Below are positions 1 through 8,206 of a DNA stretch of 64,000 nt, piece after piece (the stretch's first letter is position 1; each line of letters starts with the position of its first letter). The stretch comes from Clostridia bacterium (GTDB lineage: Bacteria > Bacillota > Clostridia > Lachnospirales > Lachnospiraceae). Under the pieces are notes generated by a model, which saw only the letters and a program-made list of their open reading frames with translations, did not search any database and had not been told where the DNA came from. The stretch covers positions 1 through 64,000 of the forward strand of contig CAJTEN010000005.1 in NCBI GenBank assembly GCA_910575245.1. The letters are read 5' to 3'. The position numbers and the translations under genes are program-made.

Positions 1-151
1 CTAAAGCTGCTTTTGTATGACCAATAAATACTGGCCCTCTTTACGAATGCTGGTTAAATATGTAGTTGTCAATGTGCCGGGACAATAAGTCTCACGGATT
101 CAGGAAATAGTTCATGCTTATCCTAAATGATTTCTTTGGGAGGTGCAACAC

Positions 152-430
152 ATGAACTATATAAGTGCCAAAGATGTATTGCCAATAGAGATAATTAAGC
201 AGATACAATGTTATGTAGATGGTCAGATTATCTATATCCCTAAATCGGAACCTAAGAAAAAAGGACGAAAAGTTGATACTTTGGCAAAAAGAGAACTATC
301 TATACGAAATACAAATATCTACATGGAATATATTAGCGGGCTTTCAATTAAGCAACTCTCCCAAAAATATTTTCTTGTGGAAAAAAGTATTCAAAGAATC
401 ATAAGGCAGGAAAAAACAAAGAACTTATAA
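152..430 (+). CDS. CD3324-like small HTH regulator
   Basis: Encodes about 92 residues with the layout of the CD3324/Mor-like small regulators of Clostridia. The N-terminus reads YISAKDVLP, followed by a YVDG-IYIPK segment, a KKKGRK basic stretch, and a C-terminal helix-turn-helix (GLSIKQLSQKYFLVEKSIQRII). The ATG at 152 is chosen because GGGAGG at 138-143 is correctly spaced for it; an in-frame GTG at 143 overlaps that site. It is probably a DNA-binding regulator, target unknown. It is monocistronic, with a strong terminator directly after it. The family call comes from recognised sequence pattern; function is inferred. Confidence 0.75.
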   Translation: MNYISAKDVLPIEIIKQIQCYVDGQIIYIPKSEPKKKGRKVDTLAKRELSIRNTNIYMEYISGLSIKQLSQKYFLVEKSIQRIIRQEKTKNL

Positions 431-436
431 CAAAGA

Positions 437-470
437 GATGTGCCATGTAAAAAATATGGCACATCTTTTA
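437..470 (+). terminator. Rho-independent terminator
   Basis: Perfect 10-bp stem GATGTGCCAT/ATGGCACATC with a short A-rich loop, followed by TTTTATTT, 7 bp after the CD3324-like stop codon. Confidence 0.85.
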
Positions 471-589
471 TTTATAAATTCAAAGTGTTCCCCTATCAAC
501 AATAAAATAGATTATACTATTTTATGCAGAGGAAATGAAAATTTTTATAACTTGCACAGAACAATATAAGAGCATAAGGAGAGAATGAC

Positions 590-1123
590 ATGGGAAACAA
601 AATAATCATAGCCGAATCCGAGAGGTTGATTTTAAGAAGATACAAGAAAGAAGATATACAGGATTTATTTGAATATTTATCTGATAAAGAAGTGGTGAAA
701 TATGAACCATATAAACCGCTATCTTTTGATGAAGCAAAAGAAAATCTTAAATGGCGCATAAGTACAGATGAAATGATTGCTGTCGAATTGAAAAAATCGC
801 ACAAAATGATTGGAAATGTATATATGGGAAAGCGTGACTTTGAAGCACTGGAAATAGGATATGTGTTTAATCGGAATTATTGGGGAAATGGTTATGCTGT
901 TGAGAGTTGCAAAGTTTTAATTCAACAGGCATTTTCAAATGGAGTACATAGGATATATGCAGAATGTGACCCCAATAATAAGAATTCATGGAAATTACTT
1001 GAAACGCTAGGATTTCAACGTGAAGCTCATTTTAGAAAAAATGTATATTTCTGGAGAGATGAAACTGAAAAAGCGATTTGGAAAGATACATATGTATATG
1101 CCAAGTTAAATGATAATACGTAA
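590..1123 (+). CDS. GNAT-family N-acetyltransferase
   Basis: 177-residue protein of the Acetyltransf_3 (RimJ/RimL-like) type. It begins with the usual ESERLILRRY strand, and the acetyl-CoA pyrophosphate-binding loop is seen as NRNYWGNGYAVES (about residues 103-115). The following ECDPNNKNSWKLLETLGF is the usual C-terminal GNAT motif B. It transfers an acetyl group from acetyl-CoA to an amine; the substrate (ribosomal protein, small amine or drug) cannot be told from sequence. AAGGAG at 576-581 sets the start. It lies immediately left of the RIT element and has no operon partner. Confidence 0.85.
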   Translation: MGNKIIIAESERLILRRYKKEDIQDLFEYLSDKEVVKYEPYKPLSFDEAKENLKWRISTDEMIAVELKKSHKMIGNVYMGKRDFEALEIGYVFNRNYWGNGYAVESCKVLIQQAFSNGVHRIYAECDPNNKNSWKLLETLGFQREAHFRKNVYFWRDETEKAIWKDTYVYAKLNDNT

Positions 1124-1231
1124 ATAAATGCTCATGTACGGTAAAGAAGCAAGCAACCGAAAATAAGAGATAGACCGCCAGTGCCACATTATTCCGAACC
1201 AAAGAAATCAAAGACCAAAAGACAAGCACCG

Positions 1232-1335
1232 TGGAAATGTGTATAACTTGCTTATCCTTAAGATATTTTTATCCCCATCTTTTTGAAACTGCCCGTATCC
1301 TTGGTGTTTAAACACAAAAAGATAAGGATAAAAAT
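1232..1335. repeat. RIT left terminal inverted repeat
   Basis: Pairs with 5238-5341 in inverted orientation (99 of 104 positions). Inside lies an imperfect palindrome: TTTTTATCCCCATCTTTTTG near 1265 and CAAAAAGATAAGGATAAAAA near 1315, with a central spacer. This is the kind of paired site a tyrosine recombinase would bind. Confidence 0.9.
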
Positions 1336-2286
1336 TCATCTCAGACCACAAATCCTTGCCAGCTCGTCCTCATTGTCTGTCCAAAGGGGTTCTTCCTCAG
1401 GCATACCTCCAATACTCCCTCCCATCGCTTCCTGCATCATTTTCATTGATGGCGTAGCATATATCCCCGTTGTCTGGGTCGATGAGTGGCCCAGTATCCT
1501 TGAAACCAGTTCAAGCTCAACGCCGTCCTGATAGAGACCTGTCGCCCGCGTGCGCCTCAGCATATCCGGATGACATAGCCGACAGGTGGCCTTTTATCAC
1601 CGTGTAGAACAGCGGCTTGTCCGGACACCCCTCAACATGGAACCTTGAGAGATATGTCCGCAGATGCGCGACAGTTTTATCTGTCAGAGATACAATCCGT
1701 TCCTTATCTCCTTTCCCATGGATACGCACATAGGGATAGCCGCATCAAGATATAATGATGACAGTGCCAGCCCGAGGAGTTCGGATACCCTCATTGCCGA
1801 ATCATAGAGAAGTACCATGATCGCCATATCCCGCAGGCCATTTTTCTTCTGCAGGTTGGGAGCTGCGGGCATTGCGGCGCATGCCCCGTCCGGAATGGTC
1901 TCCCTGATGGGCTTCGTTTCCTTCATGGACGGGACCCGGGATGCGCCAAGGGCTATACTCTGCAGAGACACATCCCCATCCGCCGCATACCATAAGTAGG
2001 ATTTCACAGCGGCAAGCCGGTTGTTGCAGGTGCTTTCCTTACAGCCCCTGTCCCTGAGATGGGCCATGAAGCCGAGCAGGAAACCGTGTGTACAGACGGA
2101 AAAACGGAACTTCTTCATGGATATTTCCCTTGTGTCCGTGACATACCTGCGGAAAACCGTCAGACCGTCAAGATAGGTTTTTACCGTGCAGGCACTTCTT
2201 ACCGCCTGCGATGGCAGATAAATATTCAGAAAATCGTTTGTCCTTGAAAAAAACAAATCATTGCGGAAACCGTTCCTCTCACTCAT
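1336..2286 (-). pseudogene. ritC: ritC tyrosine recombinase, frameshifted
   Basis: Third recombinase of the trio, broken into three reading frames. The first piece (2286 down to about 1740) has the core-binding domain and catalytic Arg I (SAMRVSELLG). The second (about 1735-1600) carries the catalytic Lys motif GKGDKERIVSL. The third (about 1575-1336) holds HPDMLRRTRATGLY (HxxR box) and LGHSSTQTTGIYA (nucleophile Tyr). The two frame changes, near 1740 and 1566-1600, would both need correcting to restore a protein. The start at 2286 overlaps the ritB stop and has GGAGG upstream. It was presumably a site-specific recombinase acting with RitA and RitB. Confidence 0.85.
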
Positions 2287-3268
2287 AGCCGCCCACCTCC
2301 GGTATTATGCTGCCGGAAGAGATATCTTTCTTCCTTATTATCCGGAATGAGGATTCAATCTGGTGGTAGTAATAAAAGGTATCCTGCGGACTTGTATGGC
2401 CAAGGTAAGCACTCAGATAGGGCATCATCGCATTTAGGTTTTTCCCTTCCTCCATCCACTTGTTCATCCTTATGACGACAAAACTATGTCTCAGGGAATG
2501 TACCGTCGGCTGTCTGCAGCCGGGCCTGGCGTATGGTGTCCGTGACCAGACCTCCTTGAATTTCGCATTCAGGGAAGCCGCCCGGAATGGTTTTTCAGGA
2601 TCACCTGCCGGGAAAAGGTATTCGGAGTAAATACCGTACCGTTCCTGCAGGATGTTTATACATTCGGAACAAAGGCCTGCAACATCATCCGCTATGGAAA
2701 CCACCCTGTCCTTACGGCCCTTTGACTGTTTTATCATGGCTTTCGCCTTCCCGGCAGACAGGTCCACATCCGGCCGTTTCAACAGCCTTGCTTCCGACAC
2801 CCTGAGGCCGCAGCAGAAAATAAGCCTGTAGATTGCCCTGTATTCCATGGCCAGCCTTTCGAAGCGGGTTCCCCGGATGGCAGGCTGGTAGCTGTCCAGT
2901 TCCCTGAAAAAACTCCTGGCCTCATCCTCGTTGAGGACATAGGCCAATGTTTTGCTTTTTGCCGAGGACTTTGCCGGGATATAGCAGTCGATCCCAAGGG
3001 AAGCCATATATAATGACAGCTGGCGCAGGGCGGACATCCTGTTCCCGGGATAGGCCCTGCCATCCCCGCTTCTCTGCATCCCCCATTCGCTTGAGATTTC
3101 TTTTGTGGCCACCGGAGTATGGTACCCATTCCGGATACAGAAGCGGCCAAAGCTTATCAGGATATGTCTTGCGCTGTTAAAAAGGAAACCTTCCTCATGC
3201 TTACGCTGGATCAGCCCCTCGATGTATGGCGCAAAACAACTGCTGGATTCATAAGTATCAAGCGCCAT
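2279..3268 (-). CDS. ritB: RitB tyrosine recombinase
   Basis: 329-residue phage-integrase-family recombinase. The full catalytic set is visible: CGLRVSEARLL (Arg I), KGRKDRVVSI (Lys), VHSLRHSF (His-x-x-Arg), YLGHTSPQDTF followed by YYYH (His and Tyr nucleophile). The N-terminal half (about residues 10-120) is the SAM-like core-binding domain. The ATG at 3268 has AGGAGG 7 nt upstream; the gene overlaps the end of ritA by 58 bp and ritC by 8 bp, pointing to translational coupling. It is the only member of the trio that looks catalytically intact. Confidence 0.88.
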   Translation of the reverse strand: MALDTYESSSCFAPYIEGLIQRKHEEGFLFNSARHILISFGRFCIRNGYHTPVATKEISSEWGMQRSGDGRAYPGNRMSALRQLSLYMASLGIDCYIPAKSSAKSKTLAYVLNEDEARSFFRELDSYQPAIRGTRFERLAMEYRAIYRLIFCCGLRVSEARLLKRPDVDLSAGKAKAMIKQSKGRKDRVVSIADDVAGLCSECINILQERYGIYSEYLFPAGDPEKPFRAASLNAKFKEVWSRTPYARPGCRQPTVHSLRHSFVVIRMNKWMEEGKNLNAMMPYLSAYLGHTSPQDTFYYYHQIESSFRIIRKKDISSGSIIPEVGGYE

Positions 3269-5187
3269 AAGGCACCTCCTTCCACGGCAATGCCGCTTAA
3301 TGACAATGGGCATCCCATCATCCGTTCGTCATCAAAAGAAAGGTATTTTACAGCAGTCGAGTTGTCGTGGTGCCCCAGCGCATCCATGACAGCATCCATG
3401 CCCGCATTGTTCCGCAGGATGCCGGCCGCAAAGGTACGCCCCAAGGTGTGGAAGCCCACGCCAGGCCTGTCCGCCATTTCCGGAAGCGCAGCTTTGAAGG
3501 CGTTCTCACAGCTTTTTACCGTGAGCCTGCCGAAAGGCGCTTTGTGCCGGATGAAAACGTGGTTATTTTCTGCTTTCGGACTGGATGGGCTCAGATAGGA
3601 ATACAGGGAATTTCCTGCATCGATGGATAGTGGCAGGACGAGCGGGTGTTTTGTTTTTTCCTGTATGATCGATATCCTGCGCTGCTTCCAGTCTATGTCT
3701 TCGGTCTTGAGGTTGACCACATCACTTGCCCGGAAGCCAAGGCGCAGGCCCAGCATCAGCATGGCGGCATTACGCAGTTCGATACCGGTACGGCATCCTG
3801 CCCTGTATGTATAGATGCGCTTCACTTCATCACCGGTCAGGGCCACCGGCACCGTCACAGATTTCGCAGTGCCGGCCGTGAGCACGGTATAGAGTTTCTT
3901 TTCCTCTCCAAGGATGCCCGTTTCTACATACCACAGGAACTGGTTTACAATGGTTATCCCCGTGGAACGCCCTTTCAACGTGGCGTGATGATCCTGGGCT
4001 ATATATTCCCTAAGCATCTGCGGAGTAATGTCCCCAAAGCCATTTATGCCGCAGGCCAGAAGGTAGTCGCATAAACTCCAGACGCCGTATCTATAGTCCT
4101 GAACAGTTGACTCTCTATGGAAACTGCGTGCAAGCCAATCCACATATCCGTTGGCTGCGTCCGCACACCATGCCGGGTAATGCCCCATACGCTTCTCCTG
4201 GGCGGGCGTCATCCCACAGTTTTTATGGAAGCGTATTTCCCTGTCTGCGGCAAAGCTGCCAAAAAGAGCCAGTACACGCTTCCACGCCCGGCGGTTACGG
4301 CCTATCCTGTCTCCGATCAGCGTGTACCATTCCCATGAAACTCCCGGGCAGTAGTCCAGACCATGCATATCCAGAAAAACATACAGACACCGGAGGGTAT
4401 GGGTAACCCTCTTGACCATGGTGTAGGAATACCCTCTGTCACTGTACCCGTCCGCAAACCGGGCGATCATGGGATACATTTCTTCCGTAGTGCAGACAGG
4501 GTGCCCACGGCCCAGACGCAGCAGCCCTGTCATGACGGCATCATCGGACAATCCGGGGACATATGCATACTGGAACACGGAATCTTCTAACAGAATGGAG
4601 AATCCCCGCCGGAAACCATGCTTTTCATGAAGAAAGCCAAGCAGTTGGCGGCCATGGCCCAGGATCACCGGTCTTTGTTCTGGAGTAACGTTCCAACGGC
4701 TCCGGAATACTGCCGCCAGCATTTCATAGGAGAGCATCTCCATTCTCATCATCCCTTCTGCGCAGAGCCGCAAAAGGAAGCTGGCCGTGTGCAGTTTTGC
4801 AAGACGCATAGATTCCGGGCTGTAATCCGGTTCGCGGGAAGCAGGATATTCATCGAGAGTGCCCCGTATCTCCGGGGGCAGCTTATCGTGGTCAGGCTTC
4901 ACCAAAAGGAGATTCTCGGTCCGTATTTCCTCTGTGCGGATGAATTCCCGGAGCTGTTCCATATACCTTGCAGTCACATGGTATTGTTGTCTGGTATTTG
5001 CCGGTTTTACCGCCTCCTCAAGCCATTTTGAAACATTTTCATCAGAGTATACAAGTCCGGCCTCTGATAAATAGCGGCCAAAAGCTTCATACCAGCGTTT
5101 ACGGGCAGTTCTTCCATACTCGCCAAAACCGCTTTCGACCATGAGATTGACCATCTCTTGGACATAGTCATTGTAGTGCTTAATCAT
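3211..5187 (-). CDS. ritA: RitA tyrosine recombinase, Arg II lost
   Basis: 658-residue first recombinase of the trio, with a long N-terminal region (about 420 residues) before the catalytic domain. Arg I is seen in LGFRASDVVNL, Lys in KTKHPLVLPL, and the C-terminal ALGHHDNSTAVKYLS carries His and the probable Tyr. The HxLRRT box reads HTLGRTFA: codon GGG at 3439-3441 puts Gly where the catalytic Arg belongs, a one-base change from CGG or AGG. The enzyme is therefore probably dead. The start at 5187 is set by GGAGG 7 nt upstream; an in-frame ATG at 5229 lacks a ribosome site. Confidence 0.82.
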   Translation of the reverse strand: MIKHYNDYVQEMVNLMVESGFGEYGRTARKRWYEAFGRYLSEAGLVYSDENVSKWLEEAVKPANTRQQYHVTARYMEQLREFIRTEEIRTENLLLVKPDHDKLPPEIRGTLDEYPASREPDYSPESMRLAKLHTASFLLRLCAEGMMRMEMLSYEMLAAVFRSRWNVTPEQRPVILGHGRQLLGFLHEKHGFRRGFSILLEDSVFQYAYVPGLSDDAVMTGLLRLGRGHPVCTTEEMYPMIARFADGYSDRGYSYTMVKRVTHTLRCLYVFLDMHGLDYCPGVSWEWYTLIGDRIGRNRRAWKRVLALFGSFAADREIRFHKNCGMTPAQEKRMGHYPAWCADAANGYVDWLARSFHRESTVQDYRYGVWSLCDYLLACGINGFGDITPQMLREYIAQDHHATLKGRSTGITIVNQFLWYVETGILGEEKKLYTVLTAGTAKSVTVPVALTGDEVKRIYTYRAGCRTGIELRNAAMLMLGLRLGFRASDVVNLKTEDIDWKQRRISIIQEKTKHPLVLPLSIDAGNSLYSYLSPSSPKAENNHVFIRHKAPFGRLTVKSCENAFKAALPEMADRPGVGFHTLGRTFAAGILRNNAGMDAVMDALGHHDNSTAVKYLSFDDERMMGCPLSLSGIAVEGGALWRLILMNPAVVLRHTSRG

Positions 5188-5237
5188 AAAATCACCTCCA
5201 AATTTGTAATGGTGATTATATGATGGCATACGGATTG

Positions 5238-5341
5238 ATTTTTATCCTCATCTTTTTGTGCTTAAACACCAAGGATACGGGCAGTTTCAAAAAGATGGGG
5301 ATAAAAATGTCTTAAGGATAAGCCAGTTATGCACATTTCCA
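5238..5341. repeat. RIT right terminal inverted repeat
   Basis: Inverted partner of 1232-1335 with 5 mismatches in 104 bp; it carries the same internal palindrome. It lies about 50 bp upstream of the ritA start, so the ritA promoter probably sits in or beside it. Confidence 0.9.
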
Positions 5342-5360
5342 TGATGCAGGTCTTAAATAC

Positions 5361-5389
5361 TTGAAATGATTCGCCTGACCGCATATAAT
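5361..5389 (+). promoter_or_regulatory. Promoter of the regulator/ABC operon
   Basis: TTGAAA (5361-5366), 17-bp spacer, TATAAT (5384-5389), 29 bp upstream of the HTH gene. It begins only 20 bp outside the RIT right end. Confidence 0.7.
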
Positions 5390-5417
5390 TATATGGCAGA
5401 GATTAAATGAAGGGTGA

Positions 5418-5615
5418 ATGAAGATGTTAGAGTATACTTCTGCCCCAGAAGCGGCAAAGAAATGGGGCATTTCAGAAAGACGGGTGCAAAAGCTATGTGA
5501 GGAAAACCGCATACCGGGCGTGGCAAAGTTCAGCCGCTTGTGGCTGATTCCAAAGGACGCTGAAAAACCAACAGATGCCCGATTAAAAGCAGAAAGGAAG
5601 AAAAAACATGAATAA
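5418..5615 (+). CDS. Small MerR/excisionase-type HTH protein
   Basis: 65-residue DNA-binding protein with a winged-helix/MerR-like N-terminal unit: SAPEAAKKWGISERRVQKLC is the HTH and GVAKFSRLWLIP the wing. A Lys-rich tail follows. Such proteins often sit in front of regulator genes in Lachnospiraceae mobile elements. The start may be ATG 5418 or ATG 5424; the AAGGG at 5410-5414 does not settle it. The 3' end overlaps the response regulator start by 8 bp, so the two are co-translated. The operator is unknown. Confidence 0.75.
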   Translation: MKMLEYTSAPEAAKKWGISERRVQKLCEENRIPGVAKFSRLWLIPKDAEKPTDARLKAERKKKHE

Positions 5616-6309
5616 AGTTTTAATTATAGATGATGATAAAGAACTTTGCGCACTTATGAAAAAATGCGTAGAGCAGGAAAACCTTACTGCGGTTGTCGCA
5701 GGCGGCGGGATAGAAGGACTGCATATATTGGAGGAAACCAAAGATACCTGTTCACTTATTATTCTTGATATTATGATGCCCGACTTAGACGGTTTTCAAG
5801 TGTTGCAACAAGTACGGCAGACAAGCAATGTGCCTGTTCTTATGCTTACCGCAAAAAGCGGTGAGGAAGATAAGGTTTCCGGCTTAAGGATGGGGGCAGA
5901 CGATTATCTGACAAAGCCATTTAGCATTAACGAGCTTATGGCACGTGTAAATTCTCTTATCCGGCGTTTTACATTGTTCAATACTGTTTCTGGCACAGAA
6001 ACGGATTGTATGGTATTTCAAGGAATGACGATAGATAACCTTAACCGTCTTGTTTTGGTTAATGATATACAAGTGGAACTTACAGGAAAAGAATTTGATC
6101 TGCTTTCTTTCCTTGCAGCAAATAAAGGAAAAGTGTTTACAAAAAAGCAGATTTATACCCATGTATGGGAGGAAGAGTATGCTTTTGATGATAGTAATAT
6201 CATGTCGTTTATCAGCAAATTACGGAAAAAAATCGAACCAGACCCGGAACACCCTTTTTATATTCTGACTGTTCGGGGCGTTGGTTACCGATTTAACAGG
6301 GAGGCATAA
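5608..6309 (+). CDS. OmpR-family response regulator (LanR-like)
   Basis: 233 residues: receiver domain 1-115 with acidic pocket DDD at 8-10, phospho-acceptor Asp54 (ILDIMMPD) and the usual MLTAKSG signalling segment, then an OmpR/PhoB winged helix (about 135-230) ending VRGVGYRF. It is followed within 2 bp by its cognate kinase and then by a lantibiotic-protection-type ABC transporter, so it most likely activates that transporter in response to a cell-envelope peptide. The direct repeats at 7281-7310 are its probable target. Confidence 0.88.
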   Translation: MNKVLIIDDDKELCALMKKCVEQENLTAVVAGGGIEGLHILEETKDTCSLIILDIMMPDLDGFQVLQQVRQTSNVPVLMLTAKSGEEDKVSGLRMGADDYLTKPFSINELMARVNSLIRRFTLFNTVSGTETDCMVFQGMTIDNLNRLVLVNDIQVELTGKEFDLLSFLAANKGKVFTKKQIYTHVWEEEYAFDDSNIMSFISKLRKKIEPDPEHPFYILTVRGVGYRFNREA

Positions 6310-6310
6310 C

Positions 6311-7234
6311 ATGAACTTAAATTCATTTTTATTAATTGCTCTCTGTACAGCGCTTTTGGCTGTCCTGTTTTTTATTACGAAACTTAGGCGTGTAAGAGGG
6401 CAATTATCTATTATTGAAGAAGCCCTTGAAGATATAAAGTCCGGTAATCCGAACCGACGGGTTTTGGCGAGAAAAAGCGATATGACAAAGCGTATTTGCT
6501 ATGCAATCAATGAAATTGCGGTCAAGAACCAGTCACAGCTTATCCAACAAAAACAATCGGAGCAGGCATACAAGCGACTTATGACAAGCCTTTCCCATGA
6601 TGTAAAGACACCATTAGCTTCATTGTTTGGCTACTTGGATGCCGCCACAAATGGTCTTGTGGCTGGGGAAGAAAAAGAAGCCTATATCCATGTTGCAGTA
6701 GAAAAAGCGTGTCACTTAAAACATTTTGTGGAAGCACTATTTGAGTGGGTAAAACTAGACGCTAAAGAACAGGTTTTTCATTTTGAGTTATGTGATTTTA
6801 ACGAATTGACCCGCAATATTGTCGCAGAGTGGGTTCCAACCTTGGAACGCAACCATTTTGAATATGATTTTGATATTCCTGAAGATGAATATTTTTTACG
6901 TATTGACCCTCATTCCTATACCCGCATTCTTAATAATCTGTTTCAAAATGTGCTTATGCACAGTGGCGGCAATAAATTGATTTTGAAATTATTGGAGAAT
7001 GAACAGCAAGTAGAAATTATCATTTCAGATAATGGAAAAGGTATTTCCTCCTCTGATATTCCGCACATTTTTGAGAGAATGTATCAATGTGACAGTTCAC
7101 GTTCTGCCAGGGGCAATGGCTTGGGGCTATCTATTACGACAGAACTTGTAAATGCTCACAATGGGAAAATTAAAGCAGACAGCAATCCCGGAATGGGTGC
7201 AACATTTACGATACTATTTCCAAAAGCTCTGTAA
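6311..7234 (+). CDS. Sensor histidine kinase (LanK-like)
   Basis: 307 residues with one strong N-terminal membrane helix (about 5-24), no sizeable extracellular domain, a short linker, then HisKA with His96 in SLSHDVKTPLAS and a HATPase with N (NNLFQNVLMH), G1 (DNGKGI) and G2 (GNGLGLSI) boxes. GGGAGG at 6299-6304 sets the ATG at 6311. The lack of a sensor domain fits kinases that sense through the membrane or through the partner ABC transporter, as in bacitracin and lantibiotic resistance systems. The partner is the regulator ending at 6309. Confidence 0.88.
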   Translation: MNLNSFLLIALCTALLAVLFFITKLRRVRGQLSIIEEALEDIKSGNPNRRVLARKSDMTKRICYAINEIAVKNQSQLIQQKQSEQAYKRLMTSLSHDVKTPLASLFGYLDAATNGLVAGEEKEAYIHVAVEKACHLKHFVEALFEWVKLDAKEQVFHFELCDFNELTRNIVAEWVPTLERNHFEYDFDIPEDEYFLRIDPHSYTRILNNLFQNVLMHSGGNKLILKLLENEQQVEIIISDNGKGISSSDIPHIFERMYQCDSSRSARGNGLGLSITTELVNAHNGKIKADSNPGMGATFTILFPKAL

Positions 7235-7250
7235 CAGCACAGGGCTTTTT
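7224..7250 (+). terminator. Terminator after sensor kinase
   Basis: Stem AAGCTCTGT/ACAGGGCTT (one G-U pair) running into TTTTT. It overlaps the kinase stop codon and separates the regulatory genes from the transporter promoter. Confidence 0.65.
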
Positions 7251-7280
7251 GTATATTCATTGGAGGAAAACATGAAAAAA

Positions 7281-7323
7281 GCAAGGTTACGGCAAGGTTT
7301 TGGCAATGTTAATGCTATATAAT
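7281..7323 (+). promoter_or_regulatory. Probable LanR binding repeats and -10 box
   Basis: Three direct repeats, GCAAGGTT (7281), GCAAGGTT (7292) and GCAATGTT (7303), at exact 11-bp spacing, then TATAAT at 7318-7323 with no good -35 box. One repeat per helical turn in place of a -35 is the typical layout of OmpR-family activator sites such as the nisin/subtilin lan boxes. Confidence 0.7.
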
Positions 7324-7349
7324 TAGGGATTGGAAAGGAGGAAAATGCA

Positions 7350-8117
7350 ATGACAATTATCTTTACTGAGATACTGAAATGGAAACGGAATAAGACAGTT
7401 TGGGGTATTTTTATTCTTACTGCTATTTTGGGAGTATTTGCGGTTGAGCGTGCCTGCAACATATCAAGAAGCAGTCCTCTCATGGATAGCTTTGGTGACT
7501 TATACACATTGGCATTTAAGAACCTTACAAGCCTGTTTCTGCCTATTGTGTTGGGGATGTTTGCCACCACCTTGTTCTTTGATGAACAGAAAAACGATAC
7601 TTTAAAAGGACTTTTGATTATTCCGGTTTCCAAAGCACAGCTTTATTTTTCAAAGATAGCGGTTGTAATCCTTATGTCATTGGGGCTATGCCTGTTTACC
7701 TTTGTTATCTGTATCGTTGGCGGCTTAATTGCTGGCGGCTTTACTGATTTGAATACGGAAACAATACTACAGGCGGGGTTATTGTTTTTGGCTGGCGGTG
7801 CGCTGATCCCGGTTGCCATGCTCCCAATCATATTTTTAGCAACGCTATCAAAAGGGTACATTTTACCGATTGGGGCTGTATTACTTTATCTTGTGCCTGT
7901 TGTGCTTGTCCCGTCCCAGCTCATGGGACTGCACCCCTTGGCGAGTGTTATGGGAATTTATCCCCACATTTCACCTGCCGCTATTGAAATGGCAAACAGT
8001 TGGACAGGAAATGCAGTAATAACAGCATCACCGATGACTTGTTCTGTTTCTTTACTGGCTATAGGCATTATTTCGATAATCGTTTCTGTAATTGTTTTAC
8101 AGAAGAAAACATTTTGA
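7350..8117 (+). CDS. ABC-2 permease, lantibiotic-protection type
   Basis: 255-residue integral membrane protein with about six predicted helices. The segment FDEQKNDTLKGLLIIPVSKAQLYFSK between helices 2 and 3 is the signature shared by MutE/EpiE/BcrB-like permeases. AAAGGAGG at 7333-7341 sets the start. It is the first gene after the probable regulator-controlled promoter. Together with the ATPase and two further permeases it should form an exporter that removes antimicrobial peptides such as lantibiotics or bacitracin from the membrane. Confidence 0.8.
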   Translation: MTIIFTEILKWKRNKTVWGIFILTAILGVFAVERACNISRSSPLMDSFGDLYTLAFKNLTSLFLPIVLGMFATTLFFDEQKNDTLKGLLIIPVSKAQLYFSKIAVVILMSLGLCLFTFVICIVGGLIAGGFTDLNTETILQAGLLFLAGGALIPVAMLPIIFLATLSKGYILPIGAVLLYLVPVVLVPSQLMGLHPLASVMGIYPHISPAAIEMANSWTGNAVITASPMTCSVSLLAIGIISIIVSVIVLQKKTF

Positions 8118-8206
8118 AGAGTTTTTACCAACTATTCAGCAAGCGGAAACTTGTATAACTATGTGATTTAGAAAGACCACGATAATTAAGAAAGTGAGGA
8201 AATATT

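Larger units (their letters stand above)
1232..5341 (-). mobile_element. RIT (recombinase in trio) element
   Basis: Three adjacent, overlapping tyrosine recombinase genes on the minus strand are enclosed by 104-bp terminal inverted repeats with only 5 mismatches. Known RIT elements have exactly this architecture: ritA-ritB-ritC in fixed order, with long inverted ends that themselves contain a palindrome. The element looks immobile: ritC carries two frameshifts and ritA has lost its second catalytic arginine. No target-site duplication is evident next to the repeats. Its base composition is clearly more GC-rich than the flanking accessory DNA, which suggests separate acquisition. Confidence 0.85.

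Noticed and set aside
1-110. 3' end of a minus-strand gene (frame ending in TAG at 1-3)
   Set aside because: Only about 32 codons are open before an in-frame stop and no family is recognised; cannot be supported.
2779-3150. Open frames antisense or in shifted register within the RIT recombinases
   Set aside because: Shadow frames of GC-rich recombinase genes; no family motifs.
7272-7322. Short peptide frame beginning MKKARL before the exporter
   Set aside because: It runs over the phased direct repeats and -10 box, which explain the conservation of the sequence better.
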